Source: Promethearchaeota archaeon (lineage in GTDB: Archaea; Asgardarchaeota; Lokiarchaeia; Sigyniarchaeales; SOKP01). From it: 64,000 bases of DNA. The stretch is taken from assembly GCA_019058445.1 (NCBI GenBank), contig JAHPZA010000002.1, positions 124,001 to 188,000 on the forward strand, read 5' to 3'. The notes below the pieces were generated by a model. It was not told the origin of the DNA. It saw nothing but the letters and a program-made list of their open reading frames with translations, and searched no databases. The stretch's first letter is position 1; every line of letters starts with the position of its first letter. The position numbers and the translations under genes were made by a program. Shown one piece after another: positions 43,083-52,458 of this stretch.

Positions 43083-45131
43083 TTAAGTTAATCTGTTTGG
43101 GAATAAAACAAATGATTTTCTTTCTTGGGTCTGGTGCTTAAGTTTAGCTTCCCTATTAGTTAATTTCAAAAGCCAAAAAAGCGAATATATTTCGATTTTT
43201 CTCTCAAAATCCTTATCTAGTTTATGGTATTTATTATATCCATGGTAAAATGCTCTAGTAAGTTCGGGTTGATTGAGAAATTCTAAATCCCAGTGTATAA
43301 TTTTAACAAAGTCCTCTGCTTTGACACCAATACCCCAATTATCAAAATCTATTATTCCATTTATTTTAAGGGAACCTATATCATCATTCACAATAATATT
43401 TTTACTATGAAAATCATTATGTAAGAGAACTGCCTCATTTTCTTCTTCAATTAAAGCCTTATTCTCATTAAAAAATTCGGTCATTTCTTCAATATTATTC
43501 ACTTTATATTTTTTGGCCTCTTGAATTTCCATATTTAACCTTTTGTGAAAGATTTCTGACCAAGTTTTTTCAGTTTTTTTACCAATTTCATAAATATCTT
43601 CATAAAAAGAGCTAAATTTTATTTGGTGTAATTTTCCTAAAATTTCACCTATATTTTCAAATAAATTTATGAATTTTGAAGTACTTAATTCAAGGTTAAA
43701 ATCTTCGATTATGTTCTGCTCTAACATTTTATGCAATGAAATTCCATCAATATAGTCTTGCACAGTAAATAGATAGGGAATTAATTTTTTAGACTCATCA
43801 TAGTAAATCAGATTACCAACGGGTATAACCGGGGGATTTTGTTTATTAAAGTGATAATTCCCTGCTGGAGATAAAAGAATTTCTTTTATTTTTTCTTCGA
43901 GTTTAGAGGAAAACGGATATAAGCTCCCGTCTAAAAGAGGGAATAACACTTTTTCCTTGGCAATATTTTCATATTGAAATGCTTTAGACGTCCGAAATCT
44001 AAATACTAATTGTGAATTTTCAAAATTAACTCTATAAATGGTGTTCGTTTGCCCCTCTAAAGGCCCTGCAATTTTTTTAATTTTTCCTTGCTTAATTAAA
44101 ACATCAACAGTCGAAAAGATACTAATTATATCTTTCAAATCATATAATTCACCCTTATTCAAAGCATAAAGTTGAAAAATTAATTTCTGATTCAAAAGAT
44201 AATTGATGGTAACTTCAATTCTGGTTTTAGTTATATCCTCTAATTCTCTCTGAAAAGGTGGTGAAAGGATATTTAGTTCTTCAATAGGAGTTTTTAATAC
44301 ATCCTTGTATAAATAAAGAAAAGCATATTTCAATCCACGTTGTACTTTTCCTTCATTCATCTTAATATCATAGATTTTATTTCTAAGATCATCGAGCTGT
44401 TCTTGGTGTTGAGTAAGTTCTAAAACATTATCTTCGAGGGCCGCTTTGTATAATTTTGAGCAAATATTTGACAAGTTTGCTATTCCAGGTACAATTCCCG
44501 CATAATTTCTCAGTTCTATTGGTATTAATTGTAAAAAGAATGAAAATCGGCTTTCTTCTCCACAAAATACAGAAAAATTCTCATTTAATAATTCGATGTA
44601 AGCTTTATAATTAGAAATCTTGTTAGAGGCATCTTTGATCCCTTTTAAATTCTCAAATTTCAATAAATCCCTTACAATTTTTGGCTCTATTTCATTTCCA
44701 GTAAACATTTCTGGATTATGATACAAAAAAATATCATTTTTGGAAGTTAAGGAACCTAAAATATTTTCAAAGTGAAACTTAAATTCTTCACCTGCTAATT
44801 TTTTTGAAAAGGGAGGAGCGATAAAAAAATTGAGAGTGTTAAATTTCTTTGCCAAAATATCTATCTGATCAATGACATCATCTACTTCATTTCCAAATGC
44901 TCCTAATAATAGTGGTATTTTGTCATTAATTTTTGTGGAAACATTCAGCAATTTTATTTTTTCATTTAATTTATCTGAAAAAAAAATTCCTTCTCCAGTG
45001 GTTCCAAATAAATATATCGCATTAGCCTTGTTTAATAAAGCATGGCGAATTAAAATTGAATTTAATTCTGTATTAATCTCGAAGTTATTATTAAAAAACG
45101 TTATAGATGGAACAATGACGCCGTTTATCAT
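43083..45131 (-). CDS. Fusion of DapA/NanA-type aldolase with an APH-type kinase
   Basis: One uninterrupted 682-residue frame joins two enzyme families. Residues 1-295 form a dihydrodipicolinate-synthase/N-acetylneuraminate-lyase barrel, with GTTGEG at 43-48, Tyr 137 in LYHNP and Schiff-base Lys 166 in KGIKDAS. Residues about 355-682 form an aminoglycoside-phosphotransferase/choline-kinase fold, with GPLEGQTNTIYRV, the catalytic loop HNDFHSKN (571-578, Asp 573) and IDFDNWG (Asp 595). Both active sites look complete. The likely logic is an aldolase whose sugar product or substrate is phosphorylated by the attached kinase. The metabolite is unknown and the gene stands alone. Confidence 0.85.
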   Translation of the reverse strand: MINGVIVPSITFFNNNFEINTELNSILIRHALLNKANAIYLFGTTGEGIFFSDKLNEKIKLLNVSTKINDKIPLLLGAFGNEVDDVIDQIDILAKKFNTLNFFIAPPFSKKLAGEEFKFHFENILGSLTSKNDIFLYHNPEMFTGNEIEPKIVRDLLKFENLKGIKDASNKISNYKAYIELLNENFSVFCGEESRFSFFLQLIPIELRNYAGIVPGIANLSNICSKLYKAALEDNVLELTQHQEQLDDLRNKIYDIKMNEGKVQRGLKYAFLYLYKDVLKTPIEELNILSPPFQRELEDITKTRIEVTINYLLNQKLIFQLYALNKGELYDLKDIISIFSTVDVLIKQGKIKKIAGPLEGQTNTIYRVNFENSQLVFRFRTSKAFQYENIAKEKVLFPLLDGSLYPFSSKLEEKIKEILLSPAGNYHFNKQNPPVIPVGNLIYYDESKKLIPYLFTVQDYIDGISLHKMLEQNIIEDFNLELSTSKFINLFENIGEILGKLHQIKFSSFYEDIYEIGKKTEKTWSEIFHKRLNMEIQEAKKYKVNNIEEMTEFFNENKALIEEENEAVLLHNDFHSKNIIVNDDIGSLKINGIIDFDNWGIGVKAEDFVKIIHWDLEFLNQPELTRAFYHGYNKYHKLDKDFERKIEIYSLFWLLKLTNREAKLKHQTQERKSFVLFPNRLT

Positions 45132-45302
45132 TTTTCTATACTCTGTTTTATTACGAAAAAAAGTCTAAATAGATTTTCAGATTTTATTTTGTAAGAATCA
45201 GTATTGTCAAATTTTGTGAATTAAAATGAATTTAATCATTAATAGTTTATTTTAAAGATAACTTCGTTAATATTTTTGATGTTAATTTATAACTTTTAAG
45301 AG

Positions 45303-45312
45303 AAAAAAAAAA
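45303..45312 (-). terminator. T-tract (minus strand) after the 170-residue membrane protein gene
   Basis: Ten A residues on the plus strand give ten T residues on the minus strand, 20 bases after the stop codon of the membrane protein gene at 45333-45845. This fits an archaeal oligo-T terminator. Confidence 0.45.
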
Positions 45313-45332
45313 TAAATTTAAAATTTGAAATT

Positions 45333-45845
45333 CTATTTCATTTTAACTGCGCCTATAAAAACAATAAACGCAGCTAACAATCCTATAAAAAATCCTGTAC
45401 CAAGCCCCCATGTCCAATTCCCATGAGTTCCATAAAATACATTATATTCATCTCCAGATAGAAATTCCAATACATCAAGAAATCTTCCAAAATTTTCCCA
45501 TGTTGAAAGAGCATATAGAAAAAGTCCAATTCCAATAAACATCATCAATGAGCAAAGAATTGCCAGATTTTTAGATTCTTTGATCGCACCAATCATCGCA
45601 ATAAATGCACCTAACAAAAATATAACACCCGCTACAGTTCCAATATTACCTAAAATTTGCCTGTCCTCGGAATATCCAAAAGCGTTTATGTAATAATTTC
45701 TCTCAAATCTCCAGAATTCCCACGTTAATTGCCACCAAGCTCCTATGGATTCTGATACATAATAAGATAACACTGAAAAAATACCAATTAGGGCTCCTAA
45801 AATAACTACTACTTTATATGAGTCATTACGTCCCATATTTATCAT
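45333..45845 (-). CDS. Four-helix membrane protein, unknown
   Basis: The 170-residue protein has four hydrophobic helices (about residues 11-31, 66-88, 93-112 and 145-168). The loop after the first helix is rich in Trp and Tyr (GAWWQLTWEFWRFERNYY). I do not recognise a family. The topology resembles small tetraspan proteins often seen in Asgard genomes. Both ATG codons at 45845 and 45836 are possible starts. It has its own T-tract and appears to be a single gene. Confidence 0.65.
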   Translation of the reverse strand: MINMGRNDSYKVVVILGALIGIFSVLSYYVSESIGAWWQLTWEFWRFERNYYINAFGYSEDRQILGNIGTVAGVIFLLGAFIAMIGAIKESKNLAILCSLMMFIGIGLFLYALSTWENFGRFLDVLEFLSGDEYNVFYGTHGNWTWGLGTGFFIGLLAAFIVFIGAVKMK

Positions 45846-46012
45846 CTTTTTTAATTTTGATTTTTAGAAATCTATACCAATGACTGATAAAAGATAAATG
45901 AACATTATGCACAAGCATATTTAAAAATATTCTAGATCCCATTTTTGTAGGTTTTTTAAATAAGCTGTGGGAAAAAAATTGATTTTTACAGGAAAGGATA
46001 ATCTAATTGCCA

Positions 46013-46645
46013 TTAATTAATAAATTTTCTAATTACTTCGCCTTTTGGCTTCTCCTCTTCAAATAATATCGCCTGAAAAGAGTAAATCTTGGTGTTTTTA
46101 TCTTTCCAATCATCAGCTGACAGCCATGCTTTTTGGCAAGTATGTCTTAAAAATTCCTCAACTGACCAATTTCTATCATGGTCAACCGGAACTTGAGGTA
46201 ATAATAAACCTCTTCTCATTCCCTTTTCGGCAATTAATCCATCCCTTCCGATTACAATTTTCTCCAAATATTCTTTAGGTTCATTAACTTCAATTAACTT
46301 CGGAGGAGTTAAAATAGATATTTCTATTACAATATTATCCATTTCTTTAAGTGTAACGGAGGGAAAACGGGGATCTTCGGTTGCAGAACTTATAGAAACC
46401 TTATGAATAACGTCATATAACGGATAAATAGGCTCAATATATCCAATACAACCTCTTAAAGGATTTCCAGAAACATTATATGTATTTAAAGTCACAAATG
46501 CTCCATATTTATCCCCAAATTTTTGTTTGATTACTTCGGGAACGGGCATTCTTTTACTTTGCTTTAAAAAATTTTCAATATTTTCTCTTGCAAACTGGAT
46601 TAAAAGTTTCCCATCTTCCACACGAAATGGTTCTTCGTCTGACAT
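46013..46645 (-). CDS. AMMECR1 domain protein
   Basis: The 210-residue protein matches the AMMECR1 family along its whole length: the conserved RGCIGYIEP motif (NPLRGCIGY near residue 63), SATEDPRFPSVTLKEMDNIVIEISILTPP near 85-115, and a RRGLLLPQVP segment near 141. Archaeal structures show a two-subdomain fold with a pocket, and a link to TIM-barrel radical-SAM partners (AmmeMemoRadiSam system) is known in some genomes; no such partner is adjacent here. Its role is unproven. ATG 46645 gives the normal N-terminus. Confidence 0.9.
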   Translation of the reverse strand: MSDEEPFRVEDGKLLIQFARENIENFLKQSKRMPVPEVIKQKFGDKYGAFVTLNTYNVSGNPLRGCIGYIEPIYPLYDVIHKVSISSATEDPRFPSVTLKEMDNIVIEISILTPPKLIEVNEPKEYLEKIVIGRDGLIAEKGMRRGLLLPQVPVDHDRNWSVEEFLRHTCQKAWLSADDWKDKNTKIYSFQAILFEEEKPKGEVIRKFIN

Positions 46646-46708
46646 AATCCCTTATTAAAATTTTATACCTATATCATATTATGTTTAACGATTTTTTATA
46701 TTTTATAT

Positions 46709-48088
46709 TCACTTCATTAGTATTTTTCCTTTTGGTTCAGAGCTAATCTCAGAACCCCCTATAAATACCTTCCATATCTGAACCGATGTTTTAAATCCTT
46801 CATAGGGAGAATATTTTGCTTTAGTCTTGAAATTTTGGGATTTAATTTCATATTCTGGTACTTTATCCACAATCAGTAAATCAGCATCATACCCTTCTTT
46901 AATAAATCCTTTTTTCTTTAAATTAAATTGTTTAGCAGGATTTTGTGAAGCGATTTTCACAAAAATTTCTAAAGAAAGTTCATATTTACATACTTTATCT
47001 AAAATTAACAGTGGATATGTTTCAAAACCTGGAAATCCTGAGGGAGCCTTATTGAATGGTTTAAGTTTCTCCTTGATCGTATGAGGAGCATGATCCGTTC
47101 CAATTAATTCTATATTTCCTTCTTTAAGTTGATTATATAAAAATTGAGTATGTTCATCATCCCGTAATGGAGGGAGTACTTTACCAAAATTTTTATTGGA
47201 TAATGTGATTTTATTTGACAAAAGAAGATGATGAGGGGTAATTTCAAAGCTTATTTTTAACCCACTATATTGTTTTTGGGCTTTTTTTATTAGCGCATAA
47301 CTGTCCTTGCAACTTATATGACAGAAATGAATAATAGGATATTCCTCCTTATTTAAGTCATTATCAGCAATAATTTTGTATAGATTTTCAAGAATAAAAT
47401 TAACATATCTTGCTTCCATCTGGCATGGAAACAGTTCATTATGTAATTCTAACACATTATAATTTTCCAAGGTGTATTCTTGGAGAACTTTCTCTTTTTT
47501 ATCGATGGATAGAGGCCAATCAGGGTGTATAAATATAGGAATTTGAAATTTAGAGGAGATAAGGAGTAGTTTTTGAATATTTAAATAATCAGTCCAGTCA
47601 ACTTCATTCAAAGAGCCAAGAGGATAGATTTTAAATCCAACCACTCCAAGATCAATAATTTTCATGATCTCATTATAATCAAGTGCCTTAGGAATCCCTG
47701 CGATAAATCCCACATTGACATGAACATTATTCTTAGCTTTATCCATCCATTTCTTAACTTGGTCTGACGTGATTGCAGGTGGAATAGTATTTGGCATATC
47801 AAAAACCGTCGTTATTCCTGCATTAGCTGCTGCATTAGTTCCAGTTAAAAAGGTTTCTTTCTCACTCTGTTCCATATCTCTCAAATGTGCATGAATATCA
47901 ATAATGCCAGGGAGGATGATTTTATGCTCGCAATCTATTTCTTTTTTATCTACATTGAGCTCAGAAAGTTCTTTTAACTCTTCTTTTTTTGGTTTATAAA
48001 TAATCTTTTTAATTATATTCTTATCAATAAGAATAACTCCATCCCGTAGTAGTCCATCATTATATATTTTTGCGTTTTTTAAAATCAT
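46709..48088 (-). CDS. pyrC: Dihydroorotase
   Basis: The 459-residue amidohydrolase has GIIDIHAHLRDM near residue 60 (two metal His), NAGITTVFDMPNTIPP near 89 which is typical of dihydroorotases, and TDHAPHTIKEK near 333 (metal Asp). The usual Glu-Pro-Gly after HLR reads DME, a mild variation. The enzyme closes carbamoyl aspartate to dihydroorotate in pyrimidine synthesis; hydantoinase-type relatives are the main alternative. Its start codon overlaps the trmY stop by four bases (ATGA), so the two are translationally coupled. Confidence 0.87.
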   Translation of the reverse strand: MILKNAKIYNDGLLRDGVILIDKNIIKKIIYKPKKEELKELSELNVDKKEIDCEHKIILPGIIDIHAHLRDMEQSEKETFLTGTNAAANAGITTVFDMPNTIPPAITSDQVKKWMDKAKNNVHVNVGFIAGIPKALDYNEIMKIIDLGVVGFKIYPLGSLNEVDWTDYLNIQKLLLISSKFQIPIFIHPDWPLSIDKKEKVLQEYTLENYNVLELHNELFPCQMEARYVNFILENLYKIIADNDLNKEEYPIIHFCHISCKDSYALIKKAQKQYSGLKISFEITPHHLLLSNKITLSNKNFGKVLPPLRDDEHTQFLYNQLKEGNIELIGTDHAPHTIKEKLKPFNKAPSGFPGFETYPLLILDKVCKYELSLEIFVKIASQNPAKQFNLKKKGFIKEGYDADLLIVDKVPEYEIKSQNFKTKAKYSPYEGFKTSVQIWKVFIGGSEISSEPKGKILMK

Positions 48089-48792
48089 AAATTCAAATTT
48101 TTTGTGCTCTCTTGTTGATCTATTCGAAAATTAATATATAAAATTTTATCTTCTGTGGATTTTATTTGATTTAAGGATGTTAAAACAATATTCTCCAGCA
48201 TTGACGGAAATACGCGAACCACAGAATACAAGAAATTTATGAGAGGTTTATTAATATGGGAGGGTACTGAAATAATAATAAAAAATGTGGACGGAGTATT
48301 GAACTCGCTGAATTTTTTAATTGGAGGTAAATCATACATATGTGCTAAAAAAGGAATCTCAGAAGCGGATATTGAATTTGAGATACAGAGAATATTTTTT
48401 AATTCTATAAGTTTTAGCCATAATACAAATGCATCGGGATTACTGAACTTTTTCACATAAATTCCAGGAGTAGATTTCATCCACTCATCTGTATATGCAC
48501 TTTCATAGAGAGGTGCTTTTTCTAGGGCTTTTTGCAATAAGAGAGCTTGCGATCTCTCATCAGAACTTAAATACCTTAAACTACGACCTTCAAATCTAAT
48601 TAATACGTTTTTGTTCTGAAAAAATAAGTAGAGATTAGTATTTTTTCTAATCGCATAGGAAAGGCAAAATGTCTCTCTTATACAACAACAAATATTATAG
48701 ATATCAAGCGGAGTATTTCCTCTATCAATATCTTTTTTGTTATAATCAGTAAAATTTTCAATAAGTAATAAGAAATTGACCAATTTTATCAA
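48085..48792 (-). CDS. trmY: tRNA (pseudouridine-54 N1) methyltransferase
   Basis: The 235-residue protein matches TrmY, a SPOUT-fold enzyme that makes N1-methylpseudouridine at tRNA position 54 in archaea. Diagnostic stretches are PLDIYNICCCIRETFCLSYA near residue 28, IRFEGRSLRYLSSDERSQA near 64 and STPGIYVKK near 107. The C-terminal 100 residues are longer and more divergent than usual. The start seems to be TTG at 48792 or 48783. It lies between srp54 and pyrC with a 4-base overlap into pyrC. Confidence 0.8.
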   Translation of the reverse strand: MIKLVNFLLLIENFTDYNKKDIDRGNTPLDIYNICCCIRETFCLSYAIRKNTNLYLFFQNKNVLIRFEGRSLRYLSSDERSQALLLQKALEKAPLYESAYTDEWMKSTPGIYVKKFSNPDAFVLWLKLIELKNILCISNSISASEIPFLAHMYDLPPIKKFSEFNTPSTFFIIISVPSHINKPLINFLYSVVRVFPSMLENIVLTSLNQIKSTEDKILYINFRIDQQESTKNLNL

Positions 48793-48810
48793 TCAATATA
48801 TTTATAACAG

Positions 48811-50199
48811 TTAAAATTTAAAGTCCTTTGCCATCTTCTTCATAAATTGCTCTGCGCCCTTCCCCATGCCCGGCATCCCCGGCATCCCCGGCATCCCACC
48901 TTTTCCCTTCTGCCTCATTTGCATAAATCGCTTCATCATCTTTTTCATTTGGTTATATTGATCGAGCATCTTATTGATGACAGAGTATTCTGTGCCAGAG
49001 CCTATGGCAATTCTTCTTTTCCGGGTCTTTTTGATGATTTTTGGGTTTTCTTTTTCAAGAGCGGTCATAGAATCTAAAACTACACGCCATTTTTCGATAT
49101 TCTTTTCAGCATCTTCTTTTAACGCATCCGGAATATTTCCACCGCCCATCATAGCAAGTATTTGCTTAAACTTCCCTACTTTTTTGATTGACTTGAGCTG
49201 TTGATATAGATCTTCAAGCGTGAACTTACCGCGCATTAATCTTTTTACCGTTTCTGGATCAGGCATAGCTTCTGCTTCTTGCACGCGCTGAATTAATCCT
49301 TCTAAATCGGGAACTCCCAAGATGGTACCTACAAAAGTGGTTGGTTCAAATTCTTCGAATTCATCTATTTTTTCACCTACACCTACAAATCTGATGCCAA
49401 CATTTGCGGCAACACAAGCAGATAAAGCGCCACCTCCCTTAGCAGTACCATCTAATTTAGTTACAATAATTGACCCAAGGTTTGTTGTTTGTGCAAAAAC
49501 TTCAGCTTGATTATATGCCTGCTGCCCGAGAGTGCCATCGATTACCAGAATAACTTCGTTGGGTTTTAATTTTTGTTCCAAAACAGCCATTTCTTTCATT
49601 AATTCCTTTTCTTCCTTGTGTCTTCCTGCAGTGTCTACAATAATGAGTTCATTTCCATCATTTATTGCTTTTTTCATTTCTTGGACGCCAATTTTAACAG
49701 CGTTTTTCTCTTTAGGATTTCCATAGCATTTCACTCCGATTTGTTTTGTTAATTGAACAAGTTGCTCATAAGCTCCTGGACGATATGTATCTGTAGTAAC
49801 TGCTGCCACTTTGTAGCCTTTACTTTTATAAAAGTGAGCTAGTTTGCCAATTGTAGTAGTTTTACCTGAACCTTGAATTCCAACAAGAAGAATTACATTT
49901 TTCTTGCCTGGTTTGATTCTGATTGGAGCTTTCTTTCCTCCTAATGTTTTTATTAGCTCATCATGAACAAGCTTAATGATAAAGTCTTTTCTCTTAGCTT
50001 TTTGGAGGGTGGTATTCATTGCTTCTTTTTTAATATTTTCTGTCATTTCGAAAACTAACTCAACTTTAACGTCTGAACTCAACAAAGCTCGCTGTAGATC
50101 TTGTATTAACGCATTTATTGCATCTTTATCTATTTGAGGCAGCCGTCTTATTTTCCTTATTGCGGAATCCAAGCTTCTACCCAGTTTCTCTAATACCAT
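48811..50199 (-). CDS. srp54: Signal recognition particle 54 kDa protein
   Basis: The 462-residue GTPase has the N-domain helices, then G-domain motifs GIQGSGKTTTIGKLA near residue 107, DTYRPGAYEQL near 136, DTAGRH near 188 and TKLDGTAKGGG near 246. The methionine-rich M domain follows (QMKKMMKRFMQMRQK), ending in a GMPGMPGMPGM repeat and a basic tail. It binds SRP RNA and signal sequences and brings ribosomes to the membrane receptor FtsY. The ATG at 50197-50199 is clear. No ftsY or 7S RNA gene is in the window. Confidence 0.97.
   Translation of the reverse strand: MVLEKLGRSLDSAIRKIRRLPQIDKDAINALIQDLQRALLSSDVKVELVFEMTENIKKEAMNTTLQKAKRKDFIIKLVHDELIKTLGGKKAPIRIKPGKKNVILLVGIQGSGKTTTIGKLAHFYKSKGYKVAAVTTDTYRPGAYEQLVQLTKQIGVKCYGNPKEKNAVKIGVQEMKKAINDGNELIIVDTAGRHKEEKELMKEMAVLEQKLKPNEVILVIDGTLGQQAYNQAEVFAQTTNLGSIIVTKLDGTAKGGGALSACVAANVGIRFVGVGEKIDEFEEFEPTTFVGTILGVPDLEGLIQRVQEAEAMPDPETVKRLMRGKFTLEDLYQQLKSIKKVGKFKQILAMMGGGNIPDALKEDAEKNIEKWRVVLDSMTALEKENPKIIKKTRKRRIAIGSGTEYSVINKMLDQYNQMKKMMKRFMQMRQKGKGGMPGMPGMPGMGKGAEQFMKKMAKDFKF
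48872..48898. repeat. Three tandem 9-base repeats inside srp54
   Basis: The unit GGCATCCCC is repeated three times (the last copy ends in A), encoding the Gly-Met-Pro repeat near the end of the SRP54 M domain. It is unusually G+C-rich for this DNA. Repeat number may vary between relatives. Confidence 0.8.
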
Positions 50200-50393
50200 G
50201 AATTATAAAATCTCAATTTTTTTTTCTTTAGTATGATCTTAAAAAAATGATATCTTTTTAATTAGATATTTTTTTACTTTTGTAAAGAAGTAAAAAAAAT
50301 AAATATCAAAGAATTTTAATATATAAAAAAATAGAATTATCAAAATTAAAAATATTTGTAAAACAATTCAAAAAGTAAATGGTGTAATTAGAT

Positions 50394-50822
50394 TTGTCAA
50401 TTAGAAGGACAGAGATACAAAAATTGAAAACAGGACAGTATATCATGGTTGATGAAGAACCATGTGTAATTAAAAGTACTGAGCGATCCAAAAGTGGAAA
50501 GCATGGTCACGCAAAAGTAAGAGTAGTTTGTGTTGGAGTATTCGACGGCAACAAAAGAAGCCTTACAATTCCGAGCGGGCATATGTGCGAGGTTCCTGAG
50601 ATTATTAAAGGCAATGCGCAAATAAATTTTATTGAAGATGCTTTGATTAATATTATGGACTTAGAAACTTATGAGTCTATGGATGTCAATTGGCCAGCTG
50701 AAGAGGAATTAGTAAATAAACTTAAAGATTTACAAACTGATCCAGGTAAAATGTCTGCTTCACAAGTTGAATATTGGTCTTTAGCAGGAAAAACCCTCAT
50801 CAACAGAGTTTTCCAGAATTAA
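50394..50822 (+). CDS. eif5a: Translation initiation factor aIF5A
   Basis: The 142-residue protein carries the eIF5A hypusine loop, SGKHGHAKVRV, with the modified lysine at position 36, followed by an OB-fold domain. The protein helps ribosomes through difficult peptide bonds after deoxyhypusine synthase acts on Lys 36. The start appears to be TTG at 50394, giving MSIRRTEIQKLKTGQYI; an upstream ATG soon reaches a stop. It starts a rightward series that continues with nadK, nob1, fen1 and cdc48. Confidence 0.95.
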   Translation: MSIRRTEIQKLKTGQYIMVDEEPCVIKSTERSKSGKHGHAKVRVVCVGVFDGNKRSLTIPSGHMCEVPEIIKGNAQINFIEDALINIMDLETYESMDVNWPAEEELVNKLKDLQTDPGKMSASQVEYWSLAGKTLINRVFQN

Positions 50823-50902
50823 TTTATTTCCCATGTATTATATTTATTATTTTTTTAAATGAAGACTTTAATGATTAATTTTAGAGATTTAATTAAGTAG
50901 TT

Positions 50903-51820
50903 TTGAGTAGTATGGAAAAAAAATCTATCGCCTTAGCTTGTCGAATGGATTCAGAGAGAGCCATTAAATTATCTAAGAGGATTTTTGAATTTTTAGTGAA
51001 GAAAGGAGAGGTAGTGTACTTAGAAACTCGGATTGCTCCAAAAATCTTCCCTCATAATGGGATAGATTTAAATAGCATGACGTCTAAAAATACCAAATTC
51101 CTTATTTCTGTAGGAGGGGATGGTACACTCCTCCGGGTGGCAAACGGAATATCTCAAAGTGATCCTCCACCTATTTTAGGGGTGAATATTGGATCGATTG
51201 GTTTTTTAGATGAAACAAATGATAGACGTGTGTACAAAGATTTAATTAAAGTTTTAAAAGGAGAATTTATAATTGAAACGTGTGTAAAATTAGCTCCTTA
51301 TATCGTAAAAAATTCTGAAGAGATTAAGCTCAACAACGCGTTAAATGAAATTTTAATTGTTTCCTCTAAAAATTCTAAAGTTCTGCAAATTTCAGTTAAG
51401 GTGAATGGAATTTTTCTGAATCGCAGTTATTTAGATGGAGTGATTATCTCTACATCTACTGGCTCAACAGCATATAATCTAAGCGCAGGAGGATCGATAA
51501 TAACTCCTACTTTAGATATTATGCAGATAACACCAGTAAACAGTTTTGCTCGTTCTGGATTAAGACCTATGGTTCTTCCGATTGATTCTGAAATTGAAAT
51601 TACTCCCTTAAGACCCCGGTTGAACGCGAGAATCATTATCGATGGCCAACAAACAATCAAAAAAGTAATGCCACACACAAGGATTAGAATACGAAAAGCA
51701 AACTCTCACGTAAAATTTATTCGCTTAACAGATAACTATTATGAAAATTATTTCAGACGTTTAAGAAAAAAAATTATTGGAACTATAAGAACTCCATTTG
51801 ATGATAGCCCTGAAGAATAA
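50903..51820 (+). CDS. nadK: NAD kinase
   Basis: The 305-residue protein has the NAD-kinase diagnostic GGDGTLL at 71-77, LGVNIGSIGFLDE near 92, and STGSTAYNLSAGGSI near 182 followed by TPVNSFARSGLRP. It phosphorylates NAD to NADP. The start is TTG 50903 or the ATG three codons later at 50912; the second gives MEKKSIALACRMD, which fits the family start better. Its 3' end overlaps the nob1 gene by about 20 bases, which suggests coupled translation. Confidence 0.93.
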   Translation: MSSMEKKSIALACRMDSERAIKLSKRIFEFLVKKGEVVYLETRIAPKIFPHNGIDLNSMTSKNTKFLISVGGDGTLLRVANGISQSDPPPILGVNIGSIGFLDETNDRRVYKDLIKVLKGEFIIETCVKLAPYIVKNSEEIKLNNALNEILIVSSKNSKVLQISVKVNGIFLNRSYLDGVIISTSTGSTAYNLSAGGSIITPTLDIMQITPVNSFARSGLRPMVLPIDSEIEITPLRPRLNARIIIDGQQTIKKVMPHTRIRIRKANSHVKFIRLTDNYYENYFRRLRKKIIGTIRTPFDDSPEE

Positions 51821-52358
51821 TCCAATCTTAATTTTTGATACGAACATCTTTTTATTGGGCATAGATTTTAATGTAATTGAAGGTGCTATTTATACAACGC
51901 CTAGAGTTATTGAGGAAGTTAAACACAAAAGATATACCAATAAAAATAGGAATATAATTAATAGAATTCAAGTGGCCATTGAAAGTAAAAAGTTGGTATT
52001 ACAAACCCCTTCAAATAGAGCTATTCAAGATATTGAGACGAGTTCAAAAACTACAGGAGATTATAGAGCCTTATCGATAGTAGATAAGGAACTAATTGCA
52101 TTGGCTTTAGAACTGAAGTTAATTCTTAATGTGGATGTAATTCTCTATACTAATGATTATTCAATGCAGAATTTGTGCTCTGAATTGAGTATTCCTTTTT
52201 CAGCTTTAATACGAGATGGAATTAAAACCAGAGTTATTTGGGAAGTTTTCTGCCCTTTCTGTAATGAAATAAAAGCAGTTGAAGAATTCGGTAAAGAGTG
52301 TGAAATATGTGGTACAAGACTTAGACGAAGAAGGAAAGATGAAATAAAATTAATTTAG
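51801..52358 (+). CDS. nob1: NOB1 endonuclease (PIN domain plus zinc ribbon)
   Basis: The protein of about 185 residues has an N-terminal PIN nuclease domain (LIFDTNIFLLG with catalytic Asp, VIEEVKHKRY, DKELIALALEL and LYTNDYSMQNL) followed by a zinc ribbon (CPFC and CEICG, 18 residues apart). This layout is that of archaeal Nob1, which trims the 3' end of 16S rRNA precursor. ATG 51801 is preferred over the TTG one codon before. It overlaps the end of nadK and is followed after 100 bases by fen1. Confidence 0.87.
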   Translation: MIALKNNPILIFDTNIFLLGIDFNVIEGAIYTTPRVIEEVKHKRYTNKNRNIINRIQVAIESKKLVLQTPSNRAIQDIETSSKTTGDYRALSIVDKELIALALELKLILNVDVILYTNDYSMQNLCSELSIPFSALIRDGIKTRVIWEVFCPFCNEIKAVEEFGKECEICGTRLRRRRKDEIKLI

Positions 52359-52458
52359 AATTTTAATATTCAGAGCGGAGAACTCAATATAGTGGAAAAT
52401 ATATATTAACATTTCCAAATATTAATTGATAATATAATAATTATAATCTAGGAGAACC

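Noticed and set aside
45303..45332. A-rich stretch as a possible small RNA or origin feature
   Set aside because: It is most simply the oligo-T terminator of the membrane-protein gene on the minus strand.
48872..48898. Tandem repeat considered as a CRISPR-like or mobile-element repeat
   Set aside because: The repeats are 9 bases, contiguous and in frame, and encode the Gly-Met-Pro repeats of SRP54.
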